Positions 1 through 11,840 of a stretch of DNA of 64,000 nt are shown here, in pieces. The stretch is taken from contig CM052355.1 of NCBI GenBank assembly GCA_028551475.1, forward strand, positions 30,221,580 through 30,285,579, read 5' to 3'. Every line of letters starts with the position of its first letter. Positions within the stretch are counted from its first letter, which is position 1. Under the pieces are notes generated by a model. The model searched no databases and had not been told where the DNA came from. It saw only the letters and a list, made by a program, of their open reading frames with translations. Both the position numbers and the translations under genes were made by a program. This DNA is from Casuarina equisetifolia. Lineage: Eukaryota > Streptophyta > Magnoliopsida > Fagales > Casuarinaceae.

Positions 1-399
1 ATAAAATTGTCATGCGGGATCACATTTGATTAATTGTAATTTTTTCTCCAATTTTTTTTTTTGGTTGAAATGTAAGTTTACATTAATATAAAGTAGTATA
101 CAAAAGCAGAGGAGCATACCCAGCATTACAAATTTCAATTTCTTTTTTTCTCCAACTTCGTTTCACATGATTTGACACCTTTTTTTTCAATACATTTTCA
201 TGTACAACATATTGTTACAAACCTGAAATCCAACCTAAAATATTAGCCTACATTATTGGACACCGTTAATCATGCTAAATTAAATATCTTCATCTCAATT
301 AATATTTTTTTGTATGAAAGTTCAATGGGCCCCCACAATTTTAGACCATTTTCCCCAATTTCTATCTGGACACGTTTGCCAAAACCAAACTTCGATCCT
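1..399. other. AT-rich sequence, no gene recognised
   Basis: AT-rich sequence with short T runs. No coding similarity is visible on either strand. The right end may hold the extreme 3' part of the neighbouring copia remnant, but the similarity fades before position 400. Confidence 0.5.
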
Positions 400-2224
400 C
401 AACATGGCCACTTACCAAATTCAACTTCACTCCCGCTTCATAGAAAGATAGTTGATTGTTTCTTCATCTTTCATGATAACAAGAAATTTTCCAATTTTAT
501 GTAGAACATAGTTATGGATCTTTGATTCATAGGACATGTAGCATAGTCAGTATTACAATAAGCTTTCATCTCCATATTACAATCTCAAGATAAAAGAATT
601 CCTAAACTTGGACATCCTTTTAAATATTTTACCATTTTAAAGGTAGTATCTATATGTGATTGTTTTGGATCATGCATGAATTAACTAAGAATCTACATTG
701 CATAACATATATCAAGTATGATCATGGTGAGATAAATGAGTTTACCAACTAATCTCTAATGGACTACTGGGTCATTAAGTACAAGATCCTTTTCTAAAGG
801 TGATATTACGATGTCATAAGTTGTTGTTGTCAACTTCACATTCCCTTCCTTTTGCAATAGTACCATTCTTTATCTTCATGAGGATTTCTTTGCCTCAACT
901 TAGACTTGTCTCTTAAACTACATCTATCTTTTAGAGTTCTCCCTCGAAAAGAACTTTCTACAACCAATACAAATGTCTTATGATTTTCATTCTTTTCTCC
1001 TATTAATCTTTTATTGTCATGTAATAACGTGGTCACATCATCCATCATTAATGTCATCTTGCCCACCAATAGAGATTGAACAAAAGACTTATATGATTTT
1101 GGAAAAGATGATAATAAAAGTAAAGCCTTCTCTTCTTCTTTCATCTGTTTTTCATTACCTAACAAATGAGATAATTTTGCATCTACTTCTTTGAAATTAT
1201 TCATGTGATCATAAAGATTTGTACCTTTTTTATCTTTAAAGAATAAAGCTCCATCTTAAGACATAACTTGTTCATCAAAGATCACAATACATAAATACTT
1301 TCTAGTTTTTTCCATAAATTTGTAGATGCCTCTTCATTCTACACCTTGTGCTTAATGTTTGGATAAATTGTCATTCTAATTGTAACTAAGGCCTTCTTTT
1401 GTTTTTTCTTTGATATTTTCTCTATTATTTCTATATGCTTATTTTCTTTCAAAGCCTCCTAAAGACCTTGTTGTACTAATAGATCTTGTATACTAACTTT
1501 TCACAAAATGAAATTACATTTTCCATCATATAAAAGAACACCATAATTAATTTCATCCATTATGATTAATGCTTCTACTTATACCATGTCACTACTTAGC
1601 AAAAGAAATCTACAAGCTATGTTAAGAAATACCAAAAAAAAGATTTGACTTAATAAAACAATCAGCTGAACCGATGACCATGTGGAGCACAATCCTTCCT
1701 CAACAATTGACATTGAGCAATTTGCCTTGACCCAGACTTTGCCCTGACTAAAGTCTCCCTTAGGCTTTAATACCACTTGTTAGAAATTTATGACACAATT
1801 CCTCAACAAAGGATTAAGGCACACACACACACACATATTAACATGAGAAATTTTAAAGAGGTTCAGACTAATAATGTCTTTTTGCCTTTATCTCTTAACA
1901 ATATTTCAACTATTACAACTTCAATCTTTTGACAAAAGGACTAAGAAAACTCTTACAACCTTAACTTTGTATTATTTTGCAAATAACCTAACACCTAGTT
2001 ATTACTATTATCGTTTTGGCTCTCTTATATCTCCTTAAGGACTACTTAGAATCCTTTTTATAAGCCTTATAATTCTCATAACTTGGTTTTCTAGCCAATG
2101 TGAGACAAGTGATTCTTCTTTTCTAATCCCTGTGGGATATAAACTCTTTTCTTTCCTAATCCATATAGGATGTAAGCTCTTAAATTATGTAGAACTTTTT
2201 TGAGAATTTAAGTCACATTCAACA
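400..2224 (-). mobile_element. Ty1/copia remnant with internal deletion (gag joined to RT/RNase H)
   Basis: On the minus strand a copia Gag segment lies at 1204-836. It contains the helical stretch EEKALLLLSSFPKSYKSFV and ends in the first half of a zinc knuckle (YYCKRKG). Directly downstream (about 830-430, minus) the reading switches to the end of RT and RNase H: RLVGKLIYLT, FMHDPKQSHID, and a CNTDYATCPM segment like the RNase H entry of other copia elements here. Protease, integrase and most of RT are missing, so a large internal deletion joined gag to the 3' end of pol. The frames carry several stops. A 5' LTR and primer-binding site follow at 1763-2224. No 3' LTR was found. Confidence 0.75.
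1778..2224 (-). repeat. 5' LTR of the copia remnant
   Basis: A 447-bp block with TG...CA termini (read on the plus strand as tgttagaaat ... attcaaca). It is preceded at 1763-1775 by the complement of a TGGTATTAAAGCC primer-binding site, two bases from the LTR edge. This matches the usual plant copia initiator-Met-tRNA primer site with substitutions. It includes a short (AC)n run near 1822-1836. Confidence 0.65.
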
Positions 2225-2537
2225 AAAAATAAATGATCATTTTTTGGACCTTAGCTTTCTAATCTTCACACCTCTGGGTGAGAAGCAATTGGTGTCGAAT
2301 GTAGGGCACTTATCCTCTTCTTCTATCAACTAGGTTTTAGTTGGGCCAAAGGCAATGGTGAAATGTCATGCTCTTCCTCCTTGCATATATCCTCATATAT
2401 TTTTCTAAGTTCTTCCTTGAAGTAGCTCAACATGGCCCCTAAGTATTCTTATACTTTGGTCAAGCTGTTGTGCAACTACATCTGTTTGTGGCTCTGACAA
2501 ACCCTTACCACAAGATCATTAGCTTTGATACCAATTT
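2225..2537 (-). mobile_element. Second LTR-retrotransposon 5' leader remnant
   Basis: At 2521-2533 the minus strand reads TGGTATCAAAGCT, a typical tRNA-Met primer-binding site. It is followed on that strand by about 300 bp that looks like the start of a gag region with stops. A TG begins at 2538 on the plus strand where an LTR would start, but its other end could not be fixed. The copia LTR at 1778-2224 appears to interrupt or abut this element. Confidence 0.35.
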
Positions 2538-3287
2538 TGTCACTTGTATAAAAATGAAAAATAAAAGATAATCTCATTAAATAGAAAATTAAGCCTTTTA
2601 GATTTTTGGATTTTAAATAGATAATCATTTACATTATTAATGACTGATATTTATAGTAATTAGGCCTTAGATGAAATAATAAACTACTAAACTAGATAAT
2701 ATTTTTGCTAACAATCCTGAACAAACATGAAAAGTATCTCATATATATTTCTTAGTTGAGAATGTCCCCTTTAACAAATACCCTGCTTAATCCCTTTTAT
2801 TGCTTTTTTGTTGCTTTTGTGACTGCTTGGAAGGCGTTGCTTGATCCTGCTTGTTGTTGTCTTGCGTTTTCTTCTTGTCTCCCTCATATCTTCGATTTTT
2901 CCTCCTTGAATCATGCAATTCTCTTTTGAATTTTGCCCCTATTTACTTTCTTCTTTTATCTCATTCTTTTGTTAATTTCTCTTTAACTTGGTCATCTATT
3001 ATAGTTTCTTTTGAGTTGGTTTACGTGACACTACATAAGCCCATAACTTACCTTTTTTAACGATCTTTTTCAATCAAACTCACAGAGAATTTACAATTGT
3101 TGAAAAGCCACAAATAAAAGCAAATATGCGAACAAACAAAACTCAAGAAGAATAAGATTTAATTCCTTTAACCGCCTTCTGCATGGCGTGCAAGTAATAG
3201 CTCTGTGACAGCAGCCATCTCTTCACAACCTGGTAAAAGTGTTTGGCAAGAAACGGTTAGAGTAGAATTTCCTTCAGGGTTTTTGCA
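2538..3287. other. AT-rich sequence upstream of the O-methyltransferase pseudogene
   Basis: Possible LTR sequence for the first 180 bp, then AT-rich sequence with T-rich stretches. No coding region is supported. It would have held the promoter of the pseudogene that starts at 3288. Confidence 0.4.
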
Positions 3288-5009
3288 ATGGCCTCTCCAA
3301 TGGCAACCGATCATAGCATTTTTGTTGATGATAGGGAAGATAAAGAAGAAGAAGAAAACTTCGTCTCTGCAATGCAGGTCGTGACCTCCATTGTGGCTGT
3401 TCAATCGGCGTTTTGAGCTTGGCGTTTTCGATATACTGCCCAACGCGGGTCCTTGAACCAAGTTTTCCCTATCACAAGTTGTAGAACAAATGGCCACCAA
3501 AAATCCAGAGGCACCTGAAATGTTGGTTCGCATTTTCACATTGCTGGTAATCAAATCTCTACTTTATAGCTCTATTAATCAGGATGACTCTGGATCTTTC
3601 CAGAAGTTCTGTAGTCTCTTTCCAGTGTCTAAGCACTTTGCCTCTAACGAAGGTAGCACCTCGTTGGGCCCTTTTGTGTCCTTGCTTCAAGATAAGGCTT
3701 TCTTGGATAGCTAGTCTGTTTTCTATTTTTCCCTCTCTTTTGTTGCTTCTTTTTCTATTATTTCTTCATGCTTCGTTTCTTCATTTTGATTGCCTCATTG
3801 ATACAATATTTAGATTATAATTTTAAAAATGATGGAAAATCAGATGTAACGTTTCTAAGAAAAAAAAATGTAACTATTTTTCTTTTTAACTTATCAACTG
3901 GTTCATTCATAGGTCCCAACTAAAAGATGCGACTTTGGAGGGAGGAATTCCCTTCAATAGGTTTCATGGCATGCTTGTCTCCGAGTACTGCGACAAAGAC
4001 CCTCGGTTATCAACTTTTCAACAAGCGATGTTACACCAAATGCTTATTGTTATGATGAAGATGCTTGGGTCCTATATGGGCTTTCAAGAAATCAAGAAAT
4101 TGGTTGATGTCAGGGGCAATTTGGGAGTTGACCTTAACTTGATCACTTCCAAATATCTCCATATTAAGGGCATTAACTTCGACTTACCTCATGTGTTACA
4201 ACATGCCCCACATTATTCTTGTATGCTATGCATCATATATATCCGCTTACAACCTGTTTATTAGCCATGGTTTATGAAGTGATAATTTATATTGAAGGAT
4301 AATTTTAAGAATCTATGATGTATGGATTCACTAAATATGGAGATAAAGAGGTGATAATTCTTATTTCAGGTGTGGAACATGTTGAAGGAGATATGTTTAA
4401 CAGCATTCCTAGTGGGGACGTCAATTTGTTGAAGGTCAGTTTCATATTTTGCAAGTGTTCTGTCTTCATTTACTCATGCAAACCGTAGGTGCATTCTCTC
4501 AAGACGTAAGAATGATATTATTATGTGTTAAAAAGCTTGAGAATATTGAAAGCATAACTATACAAGCTATTTACACCCCTTTCACAGAGTTTACAATGTT
4601 GTTTCAAAATAGGCAATAGTTTAAAAGAAATGTTCTCGTATTGTATGATTCTTTGCAACGGGTACTCCATTAATGGAGTGATGAACAGTGCGAGAAGCTT
4701 TAAAAGAACTTCTGGTTTGCTACCCAAAAGGCGCAAGGGTCATCGCTGTGGAGACAGTTCTTCCAATTGTTGCTGATCACCTCTTCTTTTGATATGAGAC
4801 ATTATATGGATATTCTCATGATGATCCAACTTGGAGGGAAGACTTCTTTTAATATGACACATCAGATGGAGATACTCATGATGATTCAAAATGAAGGAAA
4901 GGAGAGGAGGATGAATGAACTCCATGACTTGGCATACAAAACAGGATTCAGCTCCACCACATGTAAGTGCTTTGTCTTTAATTTTGCGGTTATGGATTTT
5001 GTCAAGTAG
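3288..5009 (+). pseudogene. COMT-like caffeic acid O-methyltransferase pseudogene
   Basis: Four blocks follow the standard four-exon plan of plant COMT genes. Exon 1 (3288-3714) encodes EEEENFVSAMQ and, after a frameshift near 3410 and a premature stop near 3453, EQMATKNPEAPEMLVRI. Exon 2 (about 3915-4205) encodes LKDATLEGGIPFNRFHGM and KGINFDLPHVLQHAP, the SAM-binding side. Exon 3 (4370-4434, flanked by cag and gtcagt) encodes GVEHVEGDMFNSIPSGD. Exon 4 (about 4653-5009) reads LH-stop-WSDEQC where active enzymes have the catalytic HDWSDE, so the catalytic His codon is followed by TAA. It ends with a normal-looking C-terminus (MDFVK-stop). The family methylates phenylpropanoid hydroxyls using S-adenosylmethionine. 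With several stops and frameshifts this copy cannot make the enzyme. Confidence 0.85.
4783..4902 (+). repeat. 60-bp tandem duplication inside the COMT-like exon 4
   Basis: Two adjacent 60-bp units (4783-4842 and 4843-4902) encode similar 20-residue segments centred on MDILMMIQLGGK and MEILMMIQNEGK. A normal COMT has this segment once, in the region corresponding to DVIMLAHNPGGKERT. The copies have diverged, so the duplication is not recent. Confidence 0.75.
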
Positions 5010-8000
5010 ATTAGAAATTTGTAATACAAGAAAGACTCTCCTATGTTTTTCGGAACCTCAAAATAATGATGCATCAGCAACATTAGCTTCTTTTGGCATT
5101 ACTGTTCTTAAGGTGGCATGAACTTTACAAAAATCAGGAAGACTCTTAATTTTTTTGGTTGAAACAGTCAGAGCTTGGACAAAATTAATGCCAGTTTCTT
5201 TCATATAAGACCTTCGGTTTCCGTCCAAAGCCTGATGTAATTTTATTTGTTAAGAAGTTGCTTGGAGCACCCAATGATTAACCATTTTCCAGTTGCAGAT
5301 TGTAGTGTAAATGTTTGGCTATTGTCATTCCCATACGGTACAATGAAGCTTGCTCCATTGCTTTTTCTCGAAATGAAGTGAACTATTTATTGATCTCACA
5401 TCTCAGAAGCTGGAAAATAAATTCGTGTCAAGAACACAAGTCTACTAAATTTGTGCATTATTTCAATATTTCCCAGAAAGATAAAAAAGTGATCCGTGGG
5501 CATTCCCCACTCAAAATGCCTATGTTAGAACTCCAATAGTAGGCCAAACGCAAGCTCATTTTTTTAGACTATGCTTTGTCTCTGTACAAACACATTTTTT
5601 GTGCAAGATCCCTTTTCCGTGGTCAGTATACACAATGAAGGCATTTTATTTATTTTTTGGTGAAACAAATAAAAGTTCAAAATTAAGAGGGTCAAACTTT
5701 GAAGGATTGCATACATTGGGATCGTGAAATTGATAGTGTTGATTCAAAGATAAGTATGAATATCCGTTCAAGCTCATTAGTTTCTCCAATGATTTCATAC
5801 TTAACGTATGTTTACATGAGATCCTATGTAACAATAAGACGAACAAATGTCATGCTGTTAATTTATATAAATTTATTTTGTACAAAAGGTGCTTCTCCTC
5901 CTAGCTCATTTCTTTATAAATTAAGAATCTTGCAAATCCATCTCGGAAGGTCAAGGTTCTCATTCCTTAATTCGCAAAGTTGCAGCAACATTGGTCCCTT
6001 ACACATTTCCAACTAAACGCCAAAAGTTGTTTGCAAAACGATTTGCAATATGCATCTTTACAATTAGGAAATGCCTTGCAAGCACCAGGAAGTGGGGCTT
6101 ACCTTCGCAAATGCTTATGTTATTCATTAAGAAAACAGACTTTATATGAGAAATATAACAACTTCGATTTGGTGGAACCGTTCTTACACCATGCTACATT
6201 ATAATCATTATAAAGCGCATTTACAAAAGCAGAAAAACTACTTTATATGGTCAAGTGTTTTGTCTTATGCTTTTGCAATATAAAATCAATAACTTCACAT
6301 CCAATTTATCAAGAATGCATCACCATACTTGCTCATGTTTACATTTTCTATTTTCCACTCAAGCGACGATCAAAAAATTGTTAAAATGAAAATTGTAAAA
6401 TCGTTTAGAAAGGTGCTATTAGAAATTTTGGATGGCAAGAAGTTAAGCTAAGTACATTTAAATATAATGTGGCACTTCTATTACCACTAAACAAGTTCCT
6501 CCTACTAAAGTTGAAAATATATTTTTTGAGAAGGCAAAAAAATTTATGCAAATAAAACACAAACAATTATATGAAAGATAAGAGAAGATTGTTGAAGGTG
6601 AGTATTGTCTTATATTAGAAGCAAGAGATGACTCTTTAGTTTGATAATTGATGATATTTCTTCAGTTATTACCTTGAGGTTTTGAAATGGGTTATTATAC
6701 TCTAAAATGATATTAGAGCTAAGGATGGGTCTCCACCTTATAATCCATCATATCTCAAAGTCTAATAGTCTAATATGATATTAGAGTTAGGAAATGATCT
6801 ACACTTGTAGTCTTCCATGTCCCAAAGTTAAGCTTCTTTTCATCTTTTGTTTTCAATGTAGAATAATACCCACTTTTAATAAATATAATAGATGCAAAAA
6901 CTAGTAGGACCATCAAATCAACAAAAAGGTTGTGCCTTGTCTCATCTCATGCCATATAAAGCTTAACCTTAAATTAAGAGGAATGAAAAATTTTGTTGGT
7001 CCATCCCATATATATATAACTATGAATACACATAATATTTTTTAGGAGAATGGAAGATTCGATGGAAGATATAAAATAGTAAATGAGAATCGTTAAATCA
7101 ATCAAGCAAAATAAGTAATCCATACGAGACAAGATAATAATAAGTTGCAAGCTAGGGAAACTAAAAATTAGTTGAACGCACCCTTAAAAGGAAACCCGTA
7201 GGCGTCGCATATGGATGGGTAAATGATTTTCGACCATCAAAAGTTGCTTCACCGTAGATTCCTGCTGATTGGTTCAAAAACAATTTTTGAATGAGCTAGG
7301 ATGAATGAAAAAGAAATATTTACTAGTTCTTCCTCCTATTTCTTATGAGGAGAATAAATCCTTTTATCGAAAGATAAGGAAAAATTGGGTTCAGACCTCT
7401 ATCGTAATGATTTAAAAGATTCAAAACCAAAAATAATGGTATTTGCTAGCAACAGCATAATGGAGGCAGTCAATCAATATAGATTGATCCCAAATTTGAT
7501 TCGGAAAGGGGAAAGAAAACAAAAAGAAACAAAAAGAGGGAGAAAGGAAAGGAGAGCATAGGAGGGAAAAGGCATTTAATTTTATCTTTTAACCCTCCCA
7601 AGGTAAGCTAGTTTCAACATAACACAATCATAAAATATTTAATTTCCTTTTGAAGAAAAAAATAAGGAGGGCTAATGTGTGAGATCTTACAAAATAAGTT
7701 TGGTATTAGGCTTTCCTATAACGAGACAAATTTTGTATATTGAGGGCAAGAGAAAATTTGATGCGTTAGTTTTGATGGTAAAAAAACCTATCAAGAAAAG
7801 ATATAGTTATATTGTCACATGCACCAATGTAGAAGCAAGTAATATAAAAACCTACGTCAAAATAGGATAACAAAAGTTGGGATAGCGGAGGTGAGCGTAT
7901 GGGGAGAAATTGATAGATATGAGAAAGATAAAAAGAAACCGCCAAGGCGCTAGCAATTAGGAATCAGGTGGGGTGTTTGTTAAGAAGAGATATTTTCAAC

Positions 8001-8234
8001 TAAATCATATAAGTGAGATGCTTTTTATGTTTGCTAAGGATTGTTAACAAAAGTACTATCTTTTACTTTTCATTTTAATGCATATGACATATACTTTCAT
8101 ACGATAGCAAAAAACGATTAATTAATCTTATCTAAACTCATGACTCCGGTAAGTTGTTGAGAATTTTTATAATGCACGTTTCCTTGTGCCCAATTTGTTA
8201 TGATTCTACCATTTAGGCTTGTTGCACATAATGA
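5010..8234. other. AT-rich intergenic stretch, no gene recognised
   Basis: Scattered short open frames only, with no recognisable motif. Around 6700-6850 two similar segments each contain a TGATATTAGAG string that weakly resembles an LTR primer-binding site, so old retroelement debris is possible. The rest is unassigned. Confidence 0.5.
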
Positions 8235-8530
8235 GTTACTTAGTGGCAATTTAGAAGCCCTTAACTTGATCAATTCCAAATATCCCCATATGAAGGACAT
8301 TAGCTATGACTTGCTTGATGTTGTACAACATGCTCCACATTATCATGTATTATAAATCTATGTTTTCATCATATATGTTAACTATGGTTTGTGAATCACT
8401 TACCATAACTTTAAGAACCTATGATGCATGGACTCATTAAATATGGGGATAAAAAGGTGTTAATCTATATTGGAGGAGTAAAACATGTTGGAGGAAATAT
8501 GTTTAAAGATATGTTTAATAACATTCTATA
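8235..8530 (+). pseudogene. COMT-like O-methyltransferase fragment (second copy)
   Basis: The plus strand reads LINSKYPHMKDISYDLLDVVQHAPHYH, followed after an intron-sized gap by GGVKHVGGNMFKDMF. These match the exon 2 end and exon 3 of the pseudogene at 3288-5009. Only this part is recognisable, so it is the relic of a tandem or segmental copy. Confidence 0.7.
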
Positions 8531-8905
8531 ACAAACCTAACCATTAAACCAAAATACCTAAACTTGTTAGCATGGCATGTTCATTTACTCTTGTATACCA
8601 TCATCCACTAAGCCTTTACAAGCTTAGTATGTCCTAGGTTCCCATAAGCCTGTAACAATTCCACGACACTTTAAATCTAATGTTACGTGATGGTTGCCCC
8701 TAGATTCCTCTCCCCCATAGGCTTTGGTCACTACTTCCATGTTCCCTTTTGAATTCCTTTCCCTTGCTAGCTCTTACACCAATTATAACAAATCTAACCA
8801 CTAAATCAAAATGCCTAAACTTGTTGGTATGATAAACTTAATTACTCTTGTATACCATCACACACTAGGCTTCTATAAGCCTAGCATATCAATTTAATAG
8901 TGGGA
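8528..8905. repeat. Imperfect direct repeat of about 100 bp
   Basis: Segments 8528-8650 and 8787-8905 are similar: both run from aacaaa-ctaacca through cctaaacttgtt to cttgtataccatca. Just before the second copy the minus strand reads TTGGTGTAAGAGC, close to an LTR primer-binding site, so the repeats may be LTR debris. Confidence 0.45.
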
Positions 8906-9189
8906 ATGATTCCCTCCCATTGAATTTCCCAAGTTAACCAAAAGTGGACTTAAGAGCATTGAGAATACCCTTTTGAAGTTTAAAAGGCAATAAAGATATA
9001 TAAGGTTTAATGTTTTATTGGAAAATGGGCAACAAGTTTAAAGAAATGTCGATGCCTTGGTTTTTAACAATTCACCTAACACCTTGCTTCTTTTCAAGAC
9101 TACACCTAGTACATCTCCATCCTAACTTGTTAACTCACCTAACCTACCATTTGAGCCTCACCTTGACCTATCATTGCTATAGTCCAATT

Positions 9190-11180
9190 ATGTCAATCGA
9201 CTACCCATATAGAGCTTAGACTACCTATGTCCTACTTTACCTTCCGCCTTTTATACCTCTCTTTGTCCCGTTTCTCAATATATTTTCCTAGATTGATGTC
9301 ACTCACGAGCCTTACACGTTCTAGGATGCCATTATCGATCCTAATTGGCTTGTTGCTAAGGATAGTAAACTTACTACTTTTGAGGCTAATCAAATGTAAG
9401 ATGTGATACCTTTGCCTCCAAATTATCATTCAATTGATTGTAAGTGGATCTATAAAACAAGATATCATATTAATGGTACTCTTAAAAGATATAAAGTCAT
9501 ATTTGTAGTTAAATATTACAGTTAGAGAGAAAGTATTGACTATCAAGACTTTTTTTCTCTTATGGCCAAGCATGTCATTATTTATCTTATCATCATAATT
9601 ATTGTTGTTCATCACTAGCCTTTTTTTTTCAAATGGACAATCAAAATGCCTTTCTTCATGGAAATCATTTTAAGTAGGTCTCTATGGAGCTTTTCCTTAG
9701 ATTTCATGCTTAAGGGGAGCATTTAGCATATTGATTGTAAAAATCCTTATATAGGTTGAAGTAGGCTTCTTGTAAATAGAATGTAAAGTTCATTAAGAGT
9801 GTTTACCACACATAATTTTCATTAATCCCATCATGATTATTTTTAGCTCACCAAAATTCAAGAGAGTTCTTCATTGTTTTACTAATTTATGTTGATGGCA
9901 TCTTAATTATAAGGAACAATCAAGTAGCCATTTCAGATCTTAAGTGGTATCTTCACTCCACCTTTTTCATGTTCTTGGCTAATGAAAGTTCATCCTATGC
10001 AATGAGAGTCCTCATTCTCTAGGGAACATTTCCTTGAGTCAGCAAAAGTATATATTAGAGCTTATTTTTCATGTAAGGCTAGCTAGTTCTAAACCATCAT
10101 TGATTCCTATGGACAAAACAAGAAATTTAAAAGCATAGAGTATTATACTAGTTCTAAGGAAAAAAATACATGATTGGCCTCTTGAAGATCTTTCAATTTA
10201 CTAAAGATTGGTTGGTAGATTAATCTATATGACTCTTATTAGGCTTGACATCATTTTTTTAGTGTAGTCCTTAATTAATTCATGCATATTCCTAAGCAAT
10301 CCCACATGAAAGCAATCATAAAAGTGATAAGATATCTTAAGAGTTGTCTAGGTCTTGGCCTTATGATTCCATCTATCTTAAAGTTTGAATTATAGGACTA
10401 TTGTGACTCAAACTAATGTACCTATCCAATGACAAAAAAATCAACTATAGGTTTTTGCATCATGCTTGGGAACTTTTCACTTTCATGGAGGTTCAAGCCA
10501 TTGTCTCACTTTTATCAATGAAAACAATATTAAGCTATGTAGGTTACTATGAGAGAGATCATATGGATGATAGAATTTTTCAAGAATTTCATATTTCACA
10601 TGAGACAACTAACTTTGCTATTCTATGATAATGAGGCCATAGAAAAGATAGAAGCCAAACTAACTTTTCATAAGCATATAAAGCGTATTAAGGTTGATTT
10701 CCACTACATGAGAGAAAAGTTTCAACAAGAAATTATTACAATATATCATATATTAACCAAGGAGTAGCTTGTCAACTTGTTAACCATAATACTATGCAAT
10801 AGACAACATTGACATCTTCTTTCCAAACTTGAATGATTTGACTTATTTAAATCTTTAGCTTGAGGGAGAGTAGTGGTGAATATATGCTAATAATTATTAT
10901 ATTAGGATTTCTTAATTGTATAGGGCATTCTAATTGTATTGGTATTTGTAATTATTTCCTTGTATAGTTAGTTGCCTTATAAAGTTTGGTTTAGGCCTGT
11001 ATATATAGGCATAACATTGTAAAGCTCATTAGTGCAACATACATAAGCAATTTGCTCCCTAGTAGACTTTTCTCCAAATTCTCCCTTTTTAACATAGTAC
11101 ATGAGACTTTCTTTTCTTGAGACCTAATTGCTTATGTTTACCATAGCCATCAATATTGAGTTTGAAGTGTGAATTGTGCC
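9190..11180 (+). mobile_element. Decayed Ty1/copia 3' half with LTR
   Basis: On the plus strand pol can be followed through many stops: CKWIYKTRYHINGTLKRYK, then ESIDYQDFF (RT start), LIYVDGILIIRNNQ (the YVDD box with the second D changed to G), FMFLANE (cf. FMKDLG), and RNase H ending near 10850. A polypurine stretch (ttgagggagag) precedes an LTR at 10,871-11,094. The encoded protein resembles copia-1 and copia-2 of this window. Sequence after the LTR resembles a copia 5' leader rather than host flank. Confidence 0.75.
10871..11094 (+). repeat. LTR of the decayed copia, flanked by internal sequence on both sides
   Basis: About 224 bp, the same length as the 5' LTR of copia-2. Upstream lies pol 3' end plus polypurine tract. 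Downstream (11,095-11,180) the sequence tagtacatgagac, then cttttcttgagacct, then catagccatcaat parallels the primer site and leader of copia-2 at 31,141-31,205. Confidence 0.6.
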
Positions 11181-11504
11181 TTTTTCTTCTTTCAAGTGAA
11201 GAAGGGCTCATGTGTTTTGCGAAACAAGTATCCTAAATTTAAATCCTCTTAATTATATTTCTTACTAACCTAAGCATGCTTGGAGTGAGCTTTTACTCTC
11301 CAATTTAAGTCATTAAGCAAAGGTTGGCGAGAATTATGGGTTGTCAAAAAAAAAATGTCAATTACAAACTTGGTTCACTACAAAGCTCAAAATTGACCTA
11401 GAAACTACTTCACGCTTCTATAAATTCGCAATTCCCTTAAGGAGGGACGCGAGGGAAGGGATTACATTTTAGGATGCATATAAGCCAAGATGATATGAGA
11501 GGTC
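11181..11504. other. Spacer, nothing recognised
   Basis: No coding similarity or repeat was identified between the copia leader remnant and the DUF247 relic. It contains one short A run near 11,347. Confidence 0.4.
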
Positions 11505-11725
11505 TGTAAAAATGTAAGGACTACCAGCCCAAACGCAGCCACTCCCCAAATCCACGACCATGGCTTCTGAAAATATTTAATCTTGAAGCTCATCCATTAC
11601 CCAAAGAAACTAATTTCACAGTATTTGTTAACATTGTTGCACAAGAAGAAGAGATTAACATAAACCCAATCGAAGGTCAAATCCTTGCCCAAATTCTTGA
11701 TGAAATGTTTTTGCAGCACTATTGC
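11505..11725 (-). pseudogene. C-terminal relic of a second DUF247 gene
   Basis: The minus strand reads FIKNLGKDLTFDWVYVNLF, then after a stop WMSFKIKYFQKPWSWIWGV and a hydrophobic end (FGLVVLTFL). This aligns with residues 378-440 of the intact DUF247 protein encoded just upstream (11,841-13,211). Only the C-terminal quarter remains and it contains a stop, so it is a truncated tandem copy. Confidence 0.8.
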
Positions 11726-11840
11726 ACTAGAGAATCCAAGTGAAGTTCACTTAACGTTTGGCTTGCAAGACAAAGCTTACAGTACACAAAGTTGCTTTAC
11801 TACAAGAAATAAAAGTGACCCAACAAACTACAGGAAGGGA

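Noticed and set aside
3168-3554. 128-codon minus-strand open frame
   Set aside because: It is antisense to exon 1 of the COMT-like pseudogene, where the recognisable protein is on the plus strand.
6690-6860. Two primer-binding-site-like strings (TGATATTAGAG)
   Set aside because: No LTR edge, gag similarity or element boundary could be found next to them.
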